Source: JBCCSZ01 sp039821145
GTDB taxonomy: Bacteria > Bacteroidota > Bacteroidia > Chitinophagales > Saprospiraceae
Reading direction: 5' to 3'
Length of the DNA: 64,000 bases
Assembly: GCA_039821145.1 (NCBI GenBank)
Contig: JBCBOS010000005.1
Span: 248,001-312,000, forward strand
Part shown: positions 41,716 through 50,517 of the stretch, piece by piece
How positions within the stretch are numbered: position 1 is the first letter of the stretch
Layout of the letters: every line of letters starts with the position of its first letter
The notes under the pieces: model-generated
The model's database searches: none
What the model was told of the DNA's origin: nothing
The model's input: the letters and a program-made list of their open reading frames with translations, nothing else
Made by a program: the position numbers and the translations under genes

Positions 41716-44700
41716 ATGAGATCAAATTTATCCCTTATGCGATTGCTGGCCTACGGGCTTGTGTTATTCGCACTCACCTCCGCCCGCCCACTCCAAGGGC
41801 AGGTCGTCATCAACGAGGTATTTCCCACATCCTTTGTCGAGCTGAAAAACATCGGCAGCGACTCTGTAGATGTCTCCTCCTACTGGTTGTGCAACTTCCC
41901 AAGCTATACACAAATTGGAGAGCTACGCGTCGATTGTGGCGACCTCAACATTGCACCCGGTGAAATCCTCACCGTACGGGGCTTTGACAACATGAACGGT
42001 TCAGACGCTGAATTGGGTTTGTACACCAGCGACCAGTTCAGTGATCCCGCTGCCATCATCGATTACCTGGAATGGGGAACCCCCAATCACCAACGTTCTT
42101 CGGTAGCAGTGGCTGCTGGCATCTGGGACAGTGGTGCGTTTGCAGGCACCATCTCCAACGGCAGCTCCATTCAATACGATGGCAATGGCGACAGAGTGAG
42201 TGACTGGAACATCCTCCGAGCGACCTCGCTTTGCCAGGAAAATGCCATCCAAGATACTTGTTCCAGACTCGACGGAGGTCTGCTGGTCGCCACCAGCCCC
42301 ACAGAAATCTGTGCCGGCGATGGCATTCCCGACCCAGTCGGCGTGGCACTCACCCGCAACACAGGCAATGCCTCTGCATGGGTCGTCACTGACCCGGACG
42401 GCAACATCTTGGACATTCCAAGCACTCCGCCTTTCGACTTCGAAGGAGCGGGCGAAGGCGTTTGCCTCATTTGGTACCTCAGCTACATACCTGGCCTCAC
42501 GGGATTGACCGTTGGCAGCAATGTCAGTGACCTAGCGGGTTGCTACGACTTTTCCAATGCCATCACGGTGACCCGCACGGGAATCGACGGCGGTACCATC
42601 AGCACCAGCGACCCGACAGAAATCTGTGCCGGCGATGGTGTTGGCGACCCAATCGACGTCACGCTCAATGATGCCATTGGCGACAGCAGTGCCTGGGTCA
42701 TCACCGATACATTTGGAATCATCCTTGGATTGCCAGCCGCCCCACCTTTTGATTTGGAGGGAGCGGGCGAAGGCGTTTGCCTCATTTGGCACCTCAGCTA
42801 CAATACCGGATTGACGGGCCTTAGCATGGGAGCAAAAGTCGAAGATTTGGCAGGAGCCTGCTTCGGATTTTCCAATCCCATCACCGTCGATAGAACAGGA
42901 GTCGATGGCGGAGAACTCACCGCTTTGGACCCGACAACCATCTGTGCAGGCGATGGCGTACAAGACACCATAGATGTTTTGTTGGTTGGTGGAACAGGAA
43001 CCAATCTCGGCTGGATCATCACAGACGATGCTGGTGTCATCCTGGATTTGCCCGCAGGCCCGCCTTTCAACTTCGAAGGAGCAGGAGCTGGCATCTGTAG
43101 AGTCTACCACATCGGTTATGAAGATGGCCTGACTGGTTTGATGATGTCTCAAAACATCAGTGGCCTCAGTGGTTGCTTCGATCTGTCCAATGCCATCGAG
43201 GTGATTCGCATTGGCGGAAATACCACTGGTGGACAAATCTCAACCAACGATGCAACAACCATTTGTGCGGGCGATGGTGTCGACGATCTCATCAATGTCA
43301 GCGTCAGCGGCAACATGGGGGCCAATTCTGCTTGGCTGATTACCGATCCGGATGGCATCATCCTGGAATTGCCAATGTCTCCACCCTTCAACTTCGAAGG
43401 AGCAGGCGGCGGCGTTTGCCTCATTTGGCACCTGTCCTATGAAGATGGACTGGAAGGCCTGGAGCGCGGACTAGATGCCAACAACCTACGCGGCTGTTAC
43501 AGTCTTTCCAATGCCATCGCCGTCAACCGCAATGGCGTGGATGGAGGTACCATCAGCACCAATGACAATACCAATGTTTGTACAGAAGACGGAACCGGAG
43601 ATTTCATCAATGTCAGCTTGAGCGACGCTTCAGGAAGCAACTCTGGCTGGATCATCACCGATACAGCAGGACTCATCTTGGGCTTGCCGATGGCTCCCCC
43701 TTTCAACTTCGACGATGCCCCAACGGGCGTATGCCTCATCTGGCACATCAGCTTTGACGATGGCTTGATGGGACTCATGATGGGACAAAATGCCAACGAC
43801 CTACAAGGCTGCTTCGACCTGTCCAACCCAATCAGTGTGGTGCGCACCAGCATCAACGGTGGTCAGATCAGCACCACCGACGAGACGACGATTTGTGCAG
43901 GTGACGGACAGGGCGACCCCATCGATATCAGCCTGAGCGATGCTACAGGAAGCAACTCTGCTTGGGTCATTACCGATACAGCAGGACTAATCCTCGGTCT
44001 GCCACCAGCTCCACCATTTGACTTGGATGGCGCAGGAGGGGGCGTATGCCTCATTTGGCACTTGAGCTTCGAAGATGGCTTGACAGGATTGATGATGGGA
44101 CAAAATGCCAGCGATTTGAGTGGTGCTTGTTTCGATCTGTCCAACCCCATTTCAGTAGTCCGCAACAATGTTGATGGTGGTACCATTAGCACCACTGATC
44201 CAACAACAATTTGTGCTGGTGACGGACAAGGTGATCCCATCGACGTCACCCTGGTTGATGCAGAAGGAAGCAATTCTGGCTGGATCATCACCGACACAGC
44301 AGGACTCATCTTGGGTCTGCCCCCTGCCCCACCATTTGATCTGGACGAAGCAGGACCAGGCGTTTGCCTCATTTGGCACATCAGCTACGAAGATGGCCTG
44401 ACAGGACTCATGATGGGTGGAAATGCAGCAGACCTTACAGGTTGCTTCAACTTGTCCAACTCCATCAGCGTCGTTCGCAATGGCGTAGATGGCGGAACCA
44501 TCAGTACCAACGATCCAACGACCATTTGCGCAGGCGATGGCCAGGGCGATCCCATCGATGTCACCCTAATGGACAACGAAGGCACCAACTCTGCCTGGGT
44601 CATTACCGATACAGCAGGACTCATCTTGGGTCTGCCCCCTGCCCCACCATTTGACCTGGACGGTGCAGGACCTGGCGTTTGCCTCATCTGGCACTTGAGC

Positions 44701-46998
44701 TTTGAGGCTGGTTTGACAGGACTCATGATGGGTGGAAACGCCAGTGATCTCACGGGATGCTTTGATCTGTCCAACCCCATTAGTGTCACTCGCAATGGCG
44801 TAGATGGCGGAACCATCAGCACCAGCGATCCAACAACCATTTGTGCAGGCGATGGCCAAGGCGATCCAATCGACGTAAGCCTGGCCGATGCCACCGGAAG
44901 CAATTCTGGCTGGATCATCACCGATACAGCAGGACTCATCTTGGGCTTGCCCCCTGCCCCACCATTTGACTTGGATGGCGCAGGAGGAGGCATTTGTCTC
45001 ATTTGGCACATCAGCTACGAAGACGGCTTGACAGGACTCATGATGGGTGGAAATGCCGGCGATCTCGACGGTTGTTTCGACTTGTCCAACTCCATCTCTG
45101 TGACGAGAAACAATGTAGATGGCGGTACCATCAGCACCACTGATCCAACCATCATTTGCGCCGGAGACAATTCGGGCGATCCCATCGATGTGACACTGGA
45201 AGGTGCAGAAGGAAGCAATTCCGGCTGGATCATTACCGATACGGCAGGACTCATCCTCGGGCTGCCAGCAGCGCCACCATTTGATTTGGACGGTGCAGGA
45301 CCGGGCGTTTGCCTCATTTGGCACATCAGCTACGAAGATGGCCTGACAGGACTCATGATGAATGCAAATGCCAGCGGCTTGGATGGCTGTTTCAACCTGT
45401 CCAACCCCATCAGCGTGACTCGCTACACTGGCATGACCGAAGGAGGTCAAATCACGACCACTGATCCAACAGACATTTGTGCAGGCGATGGCGTCGGAGA
45501 TCCCATCGATGTCAGTTTGATGGGCAATATGGGAAGCAACTCTGCTTGGGTCATCACCGATTCAGAAGGAATCATCCTCGGGCTGCCAGCAGCACCACCA
45601 TTTGATCTGGACGAGGCAGGACCTGGCGTATGTCTCATCTGGCACCTCAGCTTTGAAGATGGCCTGGCGGGCTTGATGATGGGAGAGAATGCCAATGACC
45701 TACAAGGATGTTTTGACCTGTCCAACCCCATTACTGTCAATAGAACACAAGTCAATGGTGGTGAAATCAGCACCACTGATCCAACGACCATTTGTGCCGG
45801 AGACGGAGAAGGTGATCCCATCGATGTCAGCCTGATGGGCAATGAAGGCACCAACTCTGCTTGGGTCATTACCGATACAGCAGGACTCATCCTCGGGCTG
45901 CCAGCAGCGCCACCATTCGATCTGGACGGTGCAGGACCTGGCGTATGTCTCATCTGGCACCTCAGCTACGAAGATGGCTTGATGGGACTGATGATGGATG
46001 GAAATGCCAACGATTTATCTGGCGCTTGTTTTGACCTGTCTAACCCCATCAGCGTCATCCGCGAGGGAGTAGACGGCGGCCAAATCAGCACCACCGATCC
46101 GACGACCATTTGTGCCGGAGACGGCAGCCCCGATCCAATCGACGTCACGCTCAGCGATGCCATTGGCGACAGCAGTGCCTGGGTCATCACCGATACCACC
46201 GGACTCATCTTGGGTCTGCCAGCAGCGCCACCATTTGACTTGGAAGGCGCGGGACCAGGCGTTTGCCTCATCTGGCACCTCAGCTACAATGGCGACATCA
46301 CGGGCGTCATGATGAATGGAAATGCCAGCAACATCGACGGCTGCTTCGATTTGTCCAACCCCATCACAGTCATTCGCAACTCTGTGGAAGGTGGTCAAAT
46401 CAGCACCACTGATCCAACAACCATCTGTGCCGGAGACAATTCTCCAGACCCCATTGATGTAAGCCTCAGCGGAGCGACGGGCGACAGCAGCGTTTGGGTC
46501 ATCACCGATACAACGGGACTCATCCTGGGTCTGCCAGCAGCGCCACCATTCGATTTGGATGGTGCGGGACCAGGCGTTTGCCTCATCTGGCACCTCAGCT
46601 ACACAGGAGACCTTTCCGGCTTGTCCTTGGACTTGAATGCCAGCGACTTGAGTGGATGCTTTGCGCTGTCCAACCCCATTGAGGTCATCAGAGTGACCAG
46701 CGGACCAGAGTGTGTCACCTCTACCTACGACTTGGACCCTGCCAACATCCAGTTGGACATGCGTCCGAATCCGGTGACAGAACAATTGTTTGTCGACTTG
46801 ACATTGACCGAAGTGTCTGCCTTGACAACCGACATTCGCATCACCACGACGACAGGCCAATTGGTGCAACAGCTCCAATACGATACAGAAACTCGTTTGC
46901 AGTTCACACTCGATCTGGAGACTCTTCCAGCGGGAATTTACTTGCTCTCTGTCCAGAATGAGCGACAGATCCTGACGAGGAGATTTGTGAAGCAATAA
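41716..46998 (+). CDS. Very large T9SS protein with lamin-tail-like N-terminus and fourteen ~105-residue repeats
   Basis: About 1760 residues from the ATG at 41716 (signal MRSNLSLMRLLAYGLVLFALTSARPLQGQ). Residues 30-170 resemble a lamin-tail domain (VVINEVFPTSFVELKNIGSDSVDVSSYWLCN ... IAPGEILTV). Fourteen repeats follow, each beginning DGGxISTxDPTTICAGDGxGDPIDV, continuing SNSAWVITDTAGLILGLPxAPPFDLDGAGPGVCLIWHLSYEDGLTGLMMG and ending GCFDLSNPISVxR, with two to three cysteines per unit. The C-terminus (DMRPNPVTEQLFVDLTLTE ... TTTGQLVQQ ... LPAGIYLLSVQNERQILTRRFVKQ) is a T9SS type A domain. Probably a surface or matrix protein; function unknown. Confidence 0.9.
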   Translation: MRSNLSLMRLLAYGLVLFALTSARPLQGQVVINEVFPTSFVELKNIGSDSVDVSSYWLCNFPSYTQIGELRVDCGDLNIAPGEILTVRGFDNMNGSDAELGLYTSDQFSDPAAIIDYLEWGTPNHQRSSVAVAAGIWDSGAFAGTISNGSSIQYDGNGDRVSDWNILRATSLCQENAIQDTCSRLDGGLLVATSPTEICAGDGIPDPVGVALTRNTGNASAWVVTDPDGNILDIPSTPPFDFEGAGEGVCLIWYLSYIPGLTGLTVGSNVSDLAGCYDFSNAITVTRTGIDGGTISTSDPTEICAGDGVGDPIDVTLNDAIGDSSAWVITDTFGIILGLPAAPPFDLEGAGEGVCLIWHLSYNTGLTGLSMGAKVEDLAGACFGFSNPITVDRTGVDGGELTALDPTTICAGDGVQDTIDVLLVGGTGTNLGWIITDDAGVILDLPAGPPFNFEGAGAGICRVYHIGYEDGLTGLMMSQNISGLSGCFDLSNAIEVIRIGGNTTGGQISTNDATTICAGDGVDDLINVSVSGNMGANSAWLITDPDGIILELPMSPPFNFEGAGGGVCLIWHLSYEDGLEGLERGLDANNLRGCYSLSNAIAVNRNGVDGGTISTNDNTNVCTEDGTGDFINVSLSDASGSNSGWIITDTAGLILGLPMAPPFNFDDAPTGVCLIWHISFDDGLMGLMMGQNANDLQGCFDLSNPISVVRTSINGGQISTTDETTICAGDGQGDPIDISLSDATGSNSAWVITDTAGLILGLPPAPPFDLDGAGGGVCLIWHLSFEDGLTGLMMGQNASDLSGACFDLSNPISVVRNNVDGGTISTTDPTTICAGDGQGDPIDVTLVDAEGSNSGWIITDTAGLILGLPPAPPFDLDEAGPGVCLIWHISYEDGLTGLMMGGNAADLTGCFNLSNSISVVRNGVDGGTISTNDPTTICAGDGQGDPIDVTLMDNEGTNSAWVITDTAGLILGLPPAPPFDLDGAGPGVCLIWHLSFEAGLTGLMMGGNASDLTGCFDLSNPISVTRNGVDGGTISTSDPTTICAGDGQGDPIDVSLADATGSNSGWIITDTAGLILGLPPAPPFDLDGAGGGICLIWHISYEDGLTGLMMGGNAGDLDGCFDLSNSISVTRNNVDGGTISTTDPTIICAGDNSGDPIDVTLEGAEGSNSGWIITDTAGLILGLPAAPPFDLDGAGPGVCLIWHISYEDGLTGLMMNANASGLDGCFNLSNPISVTRYTGMTEGGQITTTDPTDICAGDGVGDPIDVSLMGNMGSNSAWVITDSEGIILGLPAAPPFDLDEAGPGVCLIWHLSFEDGLAGLMMGENANDLQGCFDLSNPITVNRTQVNGGEISTTDPTTICAGDGEGDPIDVSLMGNEGTNSAWVITDTAGLILGLPAAPPFDLDGAGPGVCLIWHLSYEDGLMGLMMDGNANDLSGACFDLSNPISVIREGVDGGQISTTDPTTICAGDGSPDPIDVTLSDAIGDSSAWVITDTTGLILGLPAAPPFDLEGAGPGVCLIWHLSYNGDITGVMMNGNASNIDGCFDLSNPITVIRNSVEGGQISTTDPTTICAGDNSPDPIDVSLSGATGDSSVWVITDTTGLILGLPAAPPFDLDGAGPGVCLIWHLSYTGDLSGLSLDLNASDLSGCFALSNPIEVIRVTSGPECVTSTYDLDPANIQLDMRPNPVTEQLFVDLTLTEVSALTTDIRITTTTGQLVQQLQYDTETRLQFTLDLETLPAGIYLLSVQNERQILTRRFVKQ
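42271..46695 (+). repeat. Fourteen tandem ~315-bp coding repeats
   Basis: Unit length about 315 bp (105 codons), fourteen units. Units 6-10 and 12-14 are nearly identical at the DNA level over long runs, while the first five are more divergent, which suggests recent amplification from the middle and end of the array. Confidence 0.92.
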
Positions 46999-47017
46999 GA
47001 CTGCTTCTGGAAAAGGG

Positions 47018-47056
47018 AAAAGAGCCCGGGTGTTGAAAAACATTCGGGCTCTTTTC
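47018..47056. terminator. Bidirectional terminator between convergent genes
   Basis: AAAAGAGCCCG-n16-CGGGCTCTTTT, perfect 11-bp stem with A- and T-rich flanks on both sides; serves the repeat-protein gene and the DUF1203 gene. Confidence 0.85.
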
Positions 47057-47069
47057 ATGGCCTTCTTTC

Positions 47070-47546
47070 TTATGCCATCCGCTCTATGCGGCAGTTGTAA
47101 CATCCAGGCCCTGCATTGTGGACATCCAAATGGTGGACAGCCTGCTGCTGGAGTAGCTGTTGAATGAGAGGACGAAGTTGGTCTCCCTTTTCTACTTTGG
47201 CCTGGATCATCATTCCATTGGCATCATAGGCTCTGATGGACAACAATCGATGAGACAACATACGTGGCAGTTCGTTGGGCGGCAGTGTTGCCTGGGGGAC
47301 GTCCTTGCGAACATAGATCGGTCCGCTGGCGCGATAGGGAGCCTTGGTAGTATGATGGGCATAGGGCAACAAAATGACTTTTTCGCCCAAGTCAGCATCT
47401 TGCAGACTGACCCGACAGGGATAGCCAGGTTTTTGATCTACCGTTTGTCGGCGCATGCCGCGCTCAGCCAGTTCTGCATCGGTCAATTGAAATAGAGGGG
47501 CAAAGGAAGTTGCATCCAATGCCAAGACTTGAAAATTGCATTGCAT
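47070..47546 (-). CDS. DUF1203 family protein
   Basis: 158 residues from the ATG at 47546 (MQCNFQVLALDATSFAPLF); the frame opens farther upstream within the repair gene. Signature PGYPCRVSLQDADLGEKVILLPYAHH and PYRASGPIYVRKDV, with a C-terminal GPGCYNCRIERM. Members are small cytoplasmic proteins of unknown function. It starts 10 nt after the stop of the AraC-MGMT gene and is co-transcribed with it, so a link to alkylation damage is possible but not shown. Confidence 0.85.
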   Translation of the reverse strand: MQCNFQVLALDATSFAPLFQLTDAELAERGMRRQTVDQKPGYPCRVSLQDADLGEKVILLPYAHHTTKAPYRASGPIYVRKDVPQATLPPNELPRMLSHRLLSIRAYDANGMMIQAKVEKGDQLRPLIQQLLQQQAVHHLDVHNAGPGCYNCRIERMA

Positions 47547-47556
47547 ATGGTTTGAT

Positions 47557-48396
47557 TTATGTGTGTTGTTCGAATTGGGCCAGCTCAAAAACATGGATGG
47601 CTCTTTTGCGCTCGGCTTGCCAGCGGTAGCCTCCCAGCTCTCCGTTTTGTCGAATCACCCGGTGACAGGGAATCAAATAACCGACCGGATTGCTTCCAAT
47701 GGCGGTTCCCACAGCCCGGCTGGCCTTGGGGCGTTTGATGCGGTGAGCAACATCGCCATAAGACAACAACTGGCCCGACGGGATGGACAGGAGTGCTTTC
47801 CAGACTTGCAGCTGAAAGGGGGTGCCTTTGAGGTCGAGAGAAATGCTGCTCGCAGGGATTTCCCAACTGAGAAAATACTGCTGGACTTTCTCTGCATTTG
47901 GCCCCAAGACATTCTGAAAAACAGCTTGCGGATAATCGGACTGTAAGAAGTCTTCGGCTCGTTTTGTTTCCTCTGAAAAAGACAAATGACAAATGCCCTT
48001 CTTCGTCTCGGCAATCAAGGCTTCTCCAAATGGCGTATCGATCCGATGATGTGAAATTTGCAGCCCCCTACCCCCTTGCTTGTAAGCACCAGGCGAGCAG
48101 GCTTCCAACTTGACAAAAAGATCGTGAAGCCGACCATTGCCCGATAGCCCCGCCTCATAAGCTGTTTGCAAGGTCGATTGCCCTCGCCGAAGCGATTGTT
48201 TGGCTTGTTCGATGGTGAGATATTGCAAAAACTGCTTGGGGCTGATGCCAGCCCATTGCCGGAAAAGACGTTGAAAATGAAATTTGCTCAGATGAACCTG
48301 AGCTGCAATGTCCTCCAAAGACGGCTGCTCTGTGTGATGAGCCTGTAGGTAGCGAATGGCCTGGGCAATGAGTTGATAGTGATGGGCATTTTTCAT
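47557..48396 (-). CDS. AraC-type regulator fused to O6-methylguanine-DNA methyltransferase (Ada-like)
   Basis: About 279 residues from the ATG at 48396. N-terminal AraC HTH (SLEDIAAQVHLSKFHFQRLFRQWAGISPKQFLQYLTIEQAK), then the MGMT domain with GTPFQLQVWKALLSIPSGQLLSYGDVAHRIKRPKASRAVGTAIGSNPVGYLIPCHRVI; the Cys of PCHRV accepts the methyl group. The zinc N-terminal domain of E. coli Ada, which repairs phosphotriesters and switches on the response, is absent. Likely a repair enzyme that also regulates, first gene of an operon with DUF1203. The promoter lies directly before the start. Confidence 0.92.
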   Translation of the reverse strand: MKNAHHYQLIAQAIRYLQAHHTEQPSLEDIAAQVHLSKFHFQRLFRQWAGISPKQFLQYLTIEQAKQSLRRGQSTLQTAYEAGLSGNGRLHDLFVKLEACSPGAYKQGGRGLQISHHRIDTPFGEALIAETKKGICHLSFSEETKRAEDFLQSDYPQAVFQNVLGPNAEKVQQYFLSWEIPASSISLDLKGTPFQLQVWKALLSIPSGQLLSYGDVAHRIKRPKASRAVGTAIGSNPVGYLIPCHRVIRQNGELGGYRWQAERKRAIHVFELAQFEQHT

Positions 48397-48400
48397 ATGA

Positions 48401-48431
48401 CAAAGGTAGGTCCATTCCACTGGGACAACAA
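48401..48431 (-). promoter_or_regulatory. Promoter of the AraC-MGMT operon
   Basis: Minus strand TTG, 20-nt spacer, TACCTTTG. The -7 box is 4 nt from the ATG at 48396, so the transcript would be leaderless if this start is correct. Confidence 0.6.
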
Positions 48432-48465
48432 TCCGAATCTTGCTATTCGCAGGCTGGAGGAAGGA

Positions 48466-50289
48466 TCAACGAACCAGGGTCACATCGCCAGCAAAAACCT
48501 CTTTCAGTCCGTTGTTGTGTTGTACCTCTATGAGGTAGACATATACGCCCACCATCATTTCCTCGCCTTTGAAGGTGCCATCCCACCATTGGTCACCTGT
48601 GAGGATGGTGAAATTGTTGGAGCGATACAACAGCTCCCCCCAGCGGTCAAAAATTGAATAACTGAGCACATCCACATCATAGCGGCTGTTGGTGAAAATC
48701 TGAAAGGTCTCATTGACGCCATCTCGATTGGGCGTAAATACGTTGGGGACGTAGACTGGGCAAATGGGCAAGGGAAGCGTGATGGGGTATTCCCAACTGC
48801 AACCGATTTCATCGACGATGTTGAGGAGGTAATTTCCAGCATCCAATTGACCAAAAGAAGGGGCCAGTCGAGAAGGCCCGCCATTGATGGAATAGGTCAG
48901 CTGTCCGGTCCCGCCCGAGGCTTCGAAGCTGAATCCACCCGAAGCAAAATCACAGCTGGGGGCTTGGATTTGCAAATCACTCAAGCGAACACTGTCCGTT
49001 GTTTCCACCACCCCTTCGATCTGACCGAGGCATCCTTGTTCATCGCGCACAAAGGCAGTGTACGGACCGGGCTGCAAGCCGCCAAATTGATTGCTCTGCT
49101 GAAAGTTGAAGCCATCAATTGAATAGGTCAGATTGCCATTGCCACTGGCACCCAATACAGAGAGCGTTCCACTGCTGTCGCGGCAGAGATCAGGGGTGGT
49201 CAAAATGGTGTCGATCAAGGGCATGATGCTGGGGTCGATGACCAATTCGATGGAGTCCTGACAACCATTGCTGTCCACGACCCGCACCAAGTAACTGCCT
49301 GCCGACAGGCTGTCAAAGCTGGTCTCATCTTGAAATCCAATTCCATCTAAGCTGTAGGTCCTCGGCACACTGCCAGACGCAAAAACCTCTATGCTGCCAT
49401 TGTCCTCTCCACAAGAAGTATCGTCCACCGAGGCGTCCGTTATCTCTGGGTCCACAGGCCTTCGCACCTCCACTTCCAAGCTGGTTTGACAGCCCTCTGC
49501 ATCCATGATGAATACATCGTATATGCCCGGCACCAGACCAGGAAAAAACCCATTGGGAGTAAAAGACGTACCGTCTAATGAATACTCGTACACCTCACTT
49601 CGGGTATTTCGAATCAGAATGGACCCCAAGGTATCGATGCAAGTGGGATCATTGGTCTCGATGTTGACGTGCAGGCCGGTGTAACAAAAGCTGAAGCTGT
49701 CCAATCCAAGGCCAAAGCCTCCAAAGTCTGTCCGGAAGCCACTGAATTTGATGGAGTAAATTTCGCCCTCACAGCCAGGCAGGTCAAATCCCCAGCAGGT
49801 GGCCAAGCCATCGCCCGTTCCCGGATCGCCCGCAGAAATGGTGTCTTGAATGATGGGCTGACCCGTTTGATCCAACACTTCGATGACAAATCGCTCGTCG
49901 AAATCCATGTCTATGATGCAGCCGGAAAAACTGTCGATGGGAGTGTCAAATTCAAGGATGACCGGAGGGGCTTGCAGGCCGGAGAGGCGTCCATCATCGG
50001 TGAGAAAAAACCGGCCTAGGTCTACGCCTGGGGCCGGAGCATCACTTCCCCAACTGGAGGAAAAGGCCGTCGTTCGCCCCCCCACTTCTGCCAGAACGGG
50101 GGAGCCGCCATTTTCCAATCGGAACACCAGCCCAAATGCATTTCGGAACTGATCTGAGATGACCATTCCATCTTGGGGCGTCATGCCATTGATTTGTTCG
50201 AAATCGATGAAGATGCAACCATTGGTATTATCCTGAGCACTTGCCAGAAAGCCGACAAATAAAAAGCAGATGGGTAACAATTTTTTCAT
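48466..50289 (-). CDS. Secreted surface protein with SprB repeats and CHU_C (T9SS type B) domain
   Basis: 607 residues with signal MKKLLPICFLFVGFLASAQ. The N-terminal domain (about 25-210; CIFIDFEQINGMTPQDGMVI ... LEFDTPIDSFSGCIIDMDFDERFVIEVLDQTGQPI) is a beta-sandwich. Four SprB-type repeats follow with the pattern GSI-VFASG--P-TYSLDG--F and AGSYLVRVVDSNGCQ. The C-terminus (VYVPNVFTPNRDGVNETFQIFTNSRYDV ... SIFDRWGELLYRSNNFT ... WDGTFKGEEMMVGVYVYLIEV) is the type B sorting domain. Probable cell-surface adhesin. Single gene, downstream of its own promoter region. Confidence 0.92.
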   Translation of the reverse strand: MKKLLPICFLFVGFLASAQDNTNGCIFIDFEQINGMTPQDGMVISDQFRNAFGLVFRLENGGSPVLAEVGGRTTAFSSSWGSDAPAPGVDLGRFFLTDDGRLSGLQAPPVILEFDTPIDSFSGCIIDMDFDERFVIEVLDQTGQPIIQDTISAGDPGTGDGLATCWGFDLPGCEGEIYSIKFSGFRTDFGGFGLGLDSFSFCYTGLHVNIETNDPTCIDTLGSILIRNTRSEVYEYSLDGTSFTPNGFFPGLVPGIYDVFIMDAEGCQTSLEVEVRRPVDPEITDASVDDTSCGEDNGSIEVFASGSVPRTYSLDGIGFQDETSFDSLSAGSYLVRVVDSNGCQDSIELVIDPSIMPLIDTILTTPDLCRDSSGTLSVLGASGNGNLTYSIDGFNFQQSNQFGGLQPGPYTAFVRDEQGCLGQIEGVVETTDSVRLSDLQIQAPSCDFASGGFSFEASGGTGQLTYSINGGPSRLAPSFGQLDAGNYLLNIVDEIGCSWEYPITLPLPICPVYVPNVFTPNRDGVNETFQIFTNSRYDVDVLSYSIFDRWGELLYRSNNFTILTGDQWWDGTFKGEEMMVGVYVYLIEVQHNNGLKEVFAGDVTLVR

Positions 50290-50464
50290 AGCTTTGGATA
50301 GAGCTTATCAAATTTATGAATCGTAGATAGCAGGTACGGTCTGTGCGGCCAATTCTTCATCATTGTGGTTTAAGATACAGATAAAATAAGGTATCGCGCC
50401 AAATTGTTTTCGATTTTAACGATCTGTAAACATTTCAAAGGGAGCATCTTGGCGAGGCATTTCT

Positions 50465-50472
50465 TATCTTTG
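50465..50472 (+). promoter_or_regulatory. Candidate -7 element TATCTTTG upstream of the sulfotransferase pair
   Basis: Perfect TAnnTTTG 46 nt upstream of the 50518 start codon; no matching -33 TTG at the usual distance. Confidence 0.4.
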
Positions 50473-50517
50473 ACATGCCCGAGCTTGATTCTTCATCCGT
50501 TCACCAATATGGAGCTT

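Noticed and set aside
42271..46695. Array of ~315-bp repeats considered as CRISPR or transposon array
   Set aside because: Units are continuous coding sequence in one frame with no spacers and no terminal repeats.
47557..48396. Full Ada protein with phosphotriester-repair domain
   Set aside because: The N-terminal zinc domain with its cysteines is absent; only AraC HTH and MGMT are present.
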